From NCBI GenBank assembly GCA_002529455.1, contig NYMS01000036.1, positions 31,074-95,073 of the forward strand: DNA of 64,000 nucleotides, written 5' to 3'. The position numbers were made by a program, and so were the translations under genes. The DNA is from Glycomyces fuscus (GTDB lineage: Bacteria; Actinomycetota; Actinomycetes; Streptosporangiales; Streptosporangiaceae). Below the pieces are notes generated by a model. That model ran no database searches. It was given only the letters and a program-made list of their open reading frames with translations, and was not told the DNA's origin. Shown here piece by piece: positions 59,344 to 64,000 of the stretch (positions are counted from its first letter, which is position 1; each line of letters begins with the position of its first letter).

Positions 59344-60702
59344 TCAGGCGACGGCGCCGCCTGTGTCCAGGGCCGCGACGATCCGGTCCCGGGAGGCGGT
59401 CACCTCCTCGCGCAGGCCGTCCACGTCCACCCCGACCAGGCGTCCGTGCGCCTTGCGGATCCGACCGGCCACCATGACCGTCTCGATGTTGCGGGCGTCG
59501 GCGCCGAGCACGAGCGTGCCCACCGCGTCGTTCAGGGGCATGGTGTTGACGTCACCGGCGTCGACCACGATCAGGTCCGCCTGCCGCCCCGGCGTGAGCG
59601 ACCCGGTCACCTCCCCCAGCCCGATGGTGCGCGCGCCCTGGCGGGTGGCGAAGTCGAGCACGTCGCGGGTGGTGATCCGGTCCGGCACGGGGTCGCCGCT
59701 CCCGTACACCCCCCGCACCGCGCGCATGCGCTGGATCGCGAGCAGCGTCCGCATCTGCGTGAACATGTCGCTGGCCAGCGCCACCTCCACGTCGATGCTC
59801 AGGCCCGGCCGGACACCGGCCGCGAGCGCCTCGTCGATCGCCGGAACGGCGCTCTCCAGCCCGATCTGGGCGTCCGAGGAGGGCGCCAGCGACACGGTGG
59901 CCCCGGTCTCGCCGACGGCCCGCCACGCGGACGGGGTCAGGCCGGTGGCGTGGATCAGGCACACGTCGGGACCGAGGAGGTCCGCGTCGGCCCAGCCCAG
60001 GACCGCCTCGGAGGAGGCGGCCCCGAACACCGCGTCGACGCTCACCCCGAGGCCGAGGTCGCGGGCCACCGCAGCCAGCTCCCTCCCGTAGGCGAGGTCG
60101 GGACCCGCGACCTCGTCGGTGGCCAGGGCCGCCAGACGGAACGTGACCAGGCCGCCCCCCGCGTCCCGGTGGTCGGAGCACAGCCGTTCCAGGTCCCCGG
60201 GCCACTGGCGGTCCCAGTCGCCGAAGTGCGGGCCCATGGAGGCGTGCACCCCCCGGACGCCGGTGTCGGCGAGCGCGCGGACCGCCGCGTCGGAGTGGGC
60301 GCGCGTGCGCGAGTTGTGCGAGAAGTCCAGCACCGTGGTGATCCCGGCGTCCAGCGCGGTGAGCGCCGCGAGCCGGGTCCCCACGTACATGTCGTGGGGC
60401 GTGTACAGGGGTGCGACCCGGCCCAGGGTGGACGCCACGTACGAGCCGAGGTCGGACACGTCGGGAATGCTGCGGCGCATCTGCGCCTGCCAGGCGTGGC
60501 GGTGGGTGTCGACGAACCCGGGGGCGACGACGCGCCCGGTCGTGTCGACCACGGTCGCGCCGGCAGCGTCCGGGTGCGCCCCCAGGTCCGGGCCGACCGC
60601 GATGATCCGGTCGCCCCGGACCAGGACGTCGCCGCGTTCCAGGTCCCCGGCCCCGGGGTCCATCGTGACGACGGTCCCGCCGGTGAACAGCGTGGCGCTC
60701 AT
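59344..60702 (-). CDS. Amidohydrolase (TRZ/ATZ-like metal-dependent hydrolase)
   Basis: 452 residues from ATG 60702 (GGAGGAGG upstream). Amidohydrolase fold: N-terminal beta strand part (LFTGGTVVTMDPG), metal motif DTHRHAWQ (HxH, about 66-71), LIHATGL, SLAPSSDAQIG, SIDVEVALASDMF, and C-terminal GSLTPGRQADLIVVDAGD. Deaminase/chlorohydrolase subfamily; substrate not readable. It lies 63 bp downstream of the Atu4866-domain gene and probably shares its promoter, facing the XRE regulator. Confidence 0.9.
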   Translation of the reverse strand: MSATLFTGGTVVTMDPGAGDLERGDVLVRGDRIIAVGPDLGAHPDAAGATVVDTTGRVVAPGFVDTHRHAWQAQMRRSIPDVSDLGSYVASTLGRVAPLYTPHDMYVGTRLAALTALDAGITTVLDFSHNSRTRAHSDAAVRALADTGVRGVHASMGPHFGDWDRQWPGDLERLCSDHRDAGGGLVTFRLAALATDEVAGPDLAYGRELAAVARDLGLGVSVDAVFGAASSEAVLGWADADLLGPDVCLIHATGLTPSAWRAVGETGATVSLAPSSDAQIGLESAVPAIDEALAAGVRPGLSIDVEVALASDMFTQMRTLLAIQRMRAVRGVYGSGDPVPDRITTRDVLDFATRQGARTIGLGEVTGSLTPGRQADLIVVDAGDVNTMPLNDAVGTLVLGADARNIETVMVAGRIRKAHGRLVGVDVDGLREEVTASRDRIVAALDTGGAVA

Positions 60703-60765
60703 GGTCCTCCTCCGTTCTGTCGGATGTGGTCTCCGCCGGGTGCGGTCGGCGCCTGCCGGGTGCGC

Positions 60766-61485
60766 TCAGCGGCGGTGGAAGACGTAGCTGGCGTGGTGGA
60801 GCACGCCGTCGACGAAGCGGCCGTAGGCCCAGAACCCCAGGTCGTCCCGGTAGACGATGCGGTCCCCCTCGATCCAGAACGAGCCCTGGTAGGCGTGGGG
60901 GCGTCCGCCGCGCGCCTCGTCGTAGCGGCCGTCGGCGGTCAGCTCCTGGTGGATGAAGCCCGTCTCGTCGATCCACATCCCCAGGTAGGGGCTGTCGCAC
61001 GGGCTCTGCCGCGGGTCCGGCACGGTCTGGGGCTCGACGACACGGCGGCCGTTGAACAGGGCGATCTCACCGTCGACCACGATCGCGGCGGCCTGCTCCG
61101 GGCGCCAGATCACCTGCTCCAGGGCCCGGGCCCCGGGGTGGTGCCCGGAGATCACCGCGAAGGTCGCCGGGTTTCCGGGCGCCAGCGTGCCGACCCGGTC
61201 GGAGGGGAGCCGGCGCAGTCCGGCGACGGTGTCGTTCTCGACCACGCCGGGGACGACGGTCAGGCCCGTGCAGTCCACGACGACCGCGCCGTCGTCCTCG
61301 GCGGCCGTGTACAGGCCGGTGCCGACGCCGACGATCTCCTTCCCGCCCAGGAGGATGTCGGCGCCGGTCAGGTCGCCGATCACCGGGTCGAGCGTGTGCA
61401 CGGTGGCGTTGACGAACAGCAGCGGGCGGTGCGGCTCGGCGGCGACGGTCCTCAGCAGGTCCTCGTCGAAGAACGTGGTGCTCAT
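60766..61485 (-). CDS. Atu4866-domain protein with amidohydrolase-like N-terminal fragment
   Basis: 239 residues from ATG 61485 (GGGAGTGG upstream). Residues ~20-150 read like the small beta domain of an amidohydrolase (LFVNATVHTLDP, DCTGLTVVPGVVEND, GTLAPGNPATFAVISG) but without HxH or the metal-site barrel. Residues ~160-239 match the Atu4866 domain (SPYLGMWIDETGFIHQEL, GRYDEARGGRPHAYQG, RFVDGVLHHASYVF). It appears to be a fusion of a degraded hydrolase part and a small lipocalin-like domain. It is next to a true amidohydrolase. Confidence 0.82.
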   Translation of the reverse strand: MSTTFFDEDLLRTVAAEPHRPLLFVNATVHTLDPVIGDLTGADILLGGKEIVGVGTGLYTAAEDDGAVVVDCTGLTVVPGVVENDTVAGLRRLPSDRVGTLAPGNPATFAVISGHHPGARALEQVIWRPEQAAAIVVDGEIALFNGRRVVEPQTVPDPRQSPCDSPYLGMWIDETGFIHQELTADGRYDEARGGRPHAYQGSFWIEGDRIVYRDDLGFWAYGRFVDGVLHHASYVFHRR

Positions 61486-61568
61486 GGTCCACTCCCGAAG
61501 GGTGTGTGCGTTTCAGGGACGCTCTCCACCCTCGGCGCTGGAGGGCCGGACGAACAGGCCGGGCTCTA

Positions 61569-61589
61569 CCAGGGTGTGGCACACCCTGG
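61569..61589. promoter_or_regulatory. Perfect 21-bp palindrome between XRE regulator and Atu4866/amidohydrolase operon
   Basis: Arms CCAGGGTGTG and exact complement around one central base; 34 bp before the XRE start and 84 bp before the divergent operon. Its location and symmetry fit the operator of the adjacent regulator. Confidence 0.75.
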
Positions 61590-61622
61590 CTGGCTGCGCC
61601 CCGGCTGCCTAGGCTGGCGGAC

Positions 61623-62465
61623 ATGCCCCACACCGAACTCGGAGCCTTCCTGACCGCCCGCCGCTCCCGCCTCGGCCCGGACGACGTCGGCCTCGCCTCC
61701 AGCGGCAGGCGCCGGGTGGCCGGGCTGCGCCGCGAGGAGGTCGCGGTGCTGGCCGGGGTGAGCGTCGACTACTACACCCGGCTGGAGCAGGGCAGGGAAC
61801 GCCACCCCTCCGCCTCGGTCCTGGACGCCATCGCCCGCGCCCTGGTCCTGGAGGACGACGCCCGCGACCACGTGTTCCGTCTGGCCGGGGTCGCGCCGGA
61901 GCCCTCTTCCGCACCCGCCCGGCCGCGCGTCGACGCGCACCTGCGCATGCTGCTCGACTCCTGGCCGGACACTCCCGCGATGGTCATCGACCGGCGCCTG
62001 GACCTCCTGGCGACCAACGCGCTGGCGGACGCGCTGTACACCGACTTCGCCGAGGCCGACAACCTGGTGCGGATGGCCTTCCTGGACCCGGCGGGAGAGG
62101 GCTTCTTCGCCGACTGGCAGCGGACCGCCCGGGCGTGCGTGGCCAACCTGCGGCTGGCCCTGGGGCACGATCCGCACGACCAGAGGGTGCTGGAACTCGT
62201 GGAGGAGGCGGGCCGGGACAGTCCCCGGTTCCGGAAGCTGTGGGAGGAGCACGAGGTGCGCGGCAAGTCCCACGAGGCCAAGACGTTCCGGCACGGCGCG
62301 GTGGGTGAGCTGACCCTGTCCTCGCACACGTTCGACGTGCGGGGAGAGGAGGGGCTCCAGTTGGTCGTGTACCGGGCCGAGCCGGGCAGTCCCGACTTCC
62401 AGGCGCTGCGGTTGCTGGGGTCCCTGGCCGCCGACCCGGCCCCGCGGTCGTACCACTCGCGCTGA
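61623..62465 (+). CDS. XRE-family regulator with MmyB-like ligand-binding domain
   Basis: 280 residues from ATG 61623. N-terminal XRE helix-turn-helix (about 5-75; RRVAGLRREEVAVLAGVSVDY, TRLEQGRERHPSAS), followed by the MmyB-like ligand-binding domain (about 100-270; LLDSWPDTPAMVIDRRLDLL, ATNALADALY, FRHGAVGELTLSSHTFDV). Typical size for the family. Such regulators usually repress a divergent dehydrogenase or hydrolase gene. There is no Shine-Dalgarno; TAGGCT ends 7 bp before the ATG, so transcripts may be leaderless. Confidence 0.93.
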   Translation: MPHTELGAFLTARRSRLGPDDVGLASSGRRRVAGLRREEVAVLAGVSVDYYTRLEQGRERHPSASVLDAIARALVLEDDARDHVFRLAGVAPEPSSAPARPRVDAHLRMLLDSWPDTPAMVIDRRLDLLATNALADALYTDFAEADNLVRMAFLDPAGEGFFADWQRTARACVANLRLALGHDPHDQRVLELVEEAGRDSPRFRKLWEEHEVRGKSHEAKTFRHGAVGELTLSSHTFDVRGEEGLQLVVYRAEPGSPDFQALRLLGSLAADPAPRSYHSR

Positions 62466-62486
62466 GCCGGTGCGTGCTGTTCTCAG

Positions 62487-62514
62487 CGGCCGTCCCCGCG
62501 TGCGCGGGGAGCAC
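62487..62514 (-). CRISPR. Isolated type I-E-like CRISPR repeat
   Basis: 28 bp beginning GTGCTCCCCGCG on the minus strand with the stem CCCCGCG/CGCGGGG and a GACGGC end, as in actinobacterial type I-E repeats. Only one copy is present: no second unit 61 bp away on either side and no cas gene in the window. A GC-hairpin coincidence or XRE terminator is the alternative. Confidence 0.4.
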
Positions 62515-62569
62515 ATCAGTGAACCCTATCGGAGGTCAGGCAACCTGAGTTGACGTATTCGGGCACACG

Positions 62570-62608
62570 GAAGCCCCTCACGCAACGGGTCGTTGCGCGA
62601 GGGGCTTC
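62570..62608 (-). terminator. Terminator after the small secreted protein gene
   Basis: 18-bp stem with one mismatch (GAAGCCCCTC... arms) and GGT loop, 22 bp past the stop at 62631. It reads as a terminator in either orientation and also closes the XRE gene. Confidence 0.8.
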
Positions 62609-62630
62609 GTGATCTCGGTGGGACCTTCGG

Positions 62631-62931
62631 TCAGCAGCTGACGAGGCCGTCGAACCTGCCGGGATAGCCCCAGGGCGCACTGTAGGAGCTATCAGAGCCA
62701 ATCGTGATGCAGTGGGAATCGACCCGAAAGGCGAGCAGGACCTTGACGCGCACGCTGTGGCTGCAGTTGTTGTATATGGTCAGCTCGTCCGTCCACCCAC
62801 TGTCGTCGAGGGCGGTGGTAACGCAGTTGGGGACCGCCGTTGGGGACCGCCGCAGCGGCCTGCGGAGCTGTCGCTGCGGCGGCGGGAGTGGACCAAGCCA
62901 GAAGCCCGGCCACATACCGGCAGGAACCCAT
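62631..62931 (-). pseudogene. Small secreted Cys-rich protein gene frameshifted by a 13-bp tandem duplication
   Basis: From ATG 62931 (GGGGAG upstream) the frame reads a signal-like peptide (MGSCRYVAGLLAW, then an Ala-rich AAAAVPN). Then the 13-bp repeat at 62826-62851 shifts it. Removing one copy gives one 95-residue protein that runs to the stop at 62631 with mature CVTTALDDSGWTDELTIYNN, VRVKVLLAFRVDSHC and a final Cys. Four Cys (32, 52, 70, 95) spaced as two disulfides resemble tendamistat-type small secreted proteins; that family link is inference. As it stands the product is out of frame. Confidence 0.8.
62826..62851. repeat. 13-bp exact tandem duplication
   Basis: Two adjacent copies of GTTGGGGACCGCC. 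13 is not a multiple of three, so it breaks the small secreted protein gene. Confidence 0.9.
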
Positions 62932-62952
62932 CGCTCCCCTGCCGGTTGTCCC

Positions 62953-63288
62953 TCAACCAATGGGAACCGGGTCTGCGAAGAGCAGCAGAACCTCGGCCTC
63001 AGAAACCTCAGTCAGGCCGACAGGCGAGGCCACCCAGTAGGACATCGTGCTCTCCCCGAACCAGATGAGCAGGTGCGGGTTGTGCCGCTGGAGAGCCGCG
63101 GCTCGGGCGTGCTCGCGGGCGAACTCCGAGCGGTGTCCGCCCAGGCGGGGCAGGCGCGCTGCCCGGCGCCAACGGCACGAGGGGTGCTCGCAGGAGGGGC
63201 AGAACGGGCCGACCAGCGGGCTCCGTCGGGGCAGGCGCCGGTAGAGCGGGTCGCTGGAAGGGCGGGGCGTGGGGATAGGATGCGTCAC
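62953..63288 (-). CDS. Conserved hypothetical protein next to anti-sigma-like ATPase
   Basis: 111 residues from GTG 63288 (AGGA upstream). It has a CPSCEHPSCRW motif (CxxCxxxxC) that could bind a metal, HLLIWFGESTMSYWVA and a C-terminal EVSEAEVLLLFADPV. I recognise only the pattern of small proteins that often pair with HATPase genes in actinomycetes. It starts ~100 bp after the ATPase stop in the same direction. Confidence 0.65.
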   Translation of the reverse strand: MTHPIPTPRPSSDPLYRRLPRRSPLVGPFCPSCEHPSCRWRRAARLPRLGGHRSEFAREHARAAALQRHNPHLLIWFGESTMSYWVASPVGLTEVSEAEVLLLFADPVPIG

Positions 63289-63391
63289 TGATCCTGCTTT
63301 CGTACATGTCGCAGTGTCGGATTTTGGGATCTGAGGGCCCGGAAGGCGTTGGCGCGCTTTCTGGGCCCGTTTCGTGTCTTGGGTGCGCTGT

Positions 63392-63955
63392 CTACCGCTG
63401 GGTGTTCCAGAGGCTGTCGGTCAGGTCGTAGGCCAGGAAGAACCAGACCTGGCGGTAGTCGCGGATGCCGTTGTCGCCCCAGGAGGTGGCGAAGGCGTCG
63501 ATCATGGCCAGGCCGCGCCCGGACTCGGCGGCCGGGTCCAGCCCGTGGGGGTTGGGAGCCAGGTGGCGGCGCTGGCCGAGAGCGGTCGTCCTGCCGTCGC
63601 GTGCTCCCTGGTCGCGGCAGGTCAGGCGCAGGCCGGTGCGGGTGCGCTGGCAGGTCAGGGTGTAGACGCCGAAGGGCTGGCCCGAGCGGGAGTGGCGCAG
63701 GGCGTTGTTGGCCAGTTCGCTGCCCAGGAGAGTGAACAGGTAGCGGTAGTCGCGGTCGCGTTCGGCGGCGCAGGTGTCCAGGAACGCGCGCACCAGTGGC
63801 ATGTACTGGGCCGATCCGCCGAAGTCGTAGCGGCGCGTCTTGTAGTGGGCGCGGTCGGCCCGGCCGGTGAAGTAGTGGCGGCACCGGGGCGGAACCAGCT
63901 CAGCGAGCGGAACGGTCACCTCGGGCAGCGCGGGCATGGGTGCGGTTGCGGGCAT
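63392..63955 (-). CDS. HATPase-type anti-sigma-factor-like protein (RsbW/SpoIIAB family)
   Basis: 187 residues from ATG 63955 (GAGGAG 11 nt upstream). The N-terminal ~45 residues are a Pro-rich lead, then an HATPase_c fold with N-box LLGSELANNALRHS and G-box-like ESGRGLAMIDAFATSWG; no kinase DHp domain. Such proteins bind and phosphorylate anti-anti-sigma factors or act as orphan anti-sigma regulators in actinomycetes. No sigma factor gene lies nearby. Upstream to the window edge is only promoter-length sequence. Confidence 0.85.
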   Translation of the reverse strand: MPATAPMPALPEVTVPLAELVPPRCRHYFTGRADRAHYKTRRYDFGGSAQYMPLVRAFLDTCAAERDRDYRYLFTLLGSELANNALRHSRSGQPFGVYTLTCQRTRTGLRLTCRDQGARDGRTTALGQRRHLAPNPHGLDPAAESGRGLAMIDAFATSWGDNGIRDYRQVWFFLAYDLTDSLWNTQR

Positions 63956-64000
63956 GACGAACAGACTCCTCGCACGTGTGGAGCGACAACGGGGGTTCGG

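Overview
The window is high-GC, densely coding DNA from a filamentous actinomycete. High third-position GC, many GTG starts, modular type I PKS, a conservon, a SARP/AfsR-type regulator, Roadblock/DUF742 proteins and ChoD all point there. A Nocardiopsis-like Streptosporangiales genome is my best guess, but that is inference. No rRNA, complete mobile element or complete CRISPR array is visible.

Region 1 (1-12188, minus) is the start of a modular PKS assembly line: a loading module with a KSQ decarboxylase (KSQ-AT-ACP), then a module 1 that has KS-DH-ER-KR-ACP but no acyltransferase, a non-reducing KS-AT-ACP module, and the first ~250 residues of the next subunit, cut by the window edge. Upstream (12643-18063, minus) lies an operon cvnA-cvnB-cvnC-cvnD plus a StyA-like flavin monooxygenase, closed by a strong terminator. 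A crotonyl-CoA carboxylase/reductase homologue (18564-19808) could supply extender units.

Region 2 (20.6-26.8 kb, minus) is a five-component peptide/oligosaccharide ABC importer plus a tiny membrane protein, behind a perfect 23-bp palindrome. Then come a secreted S33 peptidase (27030-28649), two paralogous Cys-containing lipoproteins, and an ABC exporter cassette bracketed by two tRNA-Lys(CTT) genes. A SARP regulator with a damaged P-loop lies divergent from an RpiR-type regulator and murQ (36-38.4 kb).

Region 3 (38.8-49.4 kb) holds a DUF885 metallopeptidase gene with an in-frame TAG, two SanA/DUF218 paralogues flanking an unknown protein, a DUF1707 protein, a UvrD-like helicase with a possible RelE-like N-terminus, and a DUF6114/DUF6230 pair.

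Region 4 (49.5-57.9 kb) looks like one regulon for oxidation of a hydrophobic substrate: a ChoD-type oxidase, a MerR regulator, and an operon of SDR, AurF-like diiron protein, Baeyer-Villiger monooxygenase, DUF4873 protein and alpha/beta hydrolase. The choD and MerR/SDR intergenic regions carry the same 25-bp dyad motif, so the MerR protein probably controls both. Inside the operon, a 355-bp gap holds four tandem hairpins with co-varying stems and a constant loop.

Region 5 (58-64 kb) contains a toxin-antitoxin-like pair with a nonsense-broken PIN toxin, an amidohydrolase with an Atu4866-domain partner divergent from an XRE regulator, an isolated type I-E-like CRISPR repeat, a small secreted protein broken by a 13-bp tandem duplication, and a conserved pair ending in an anti-sigma-like ATPase.
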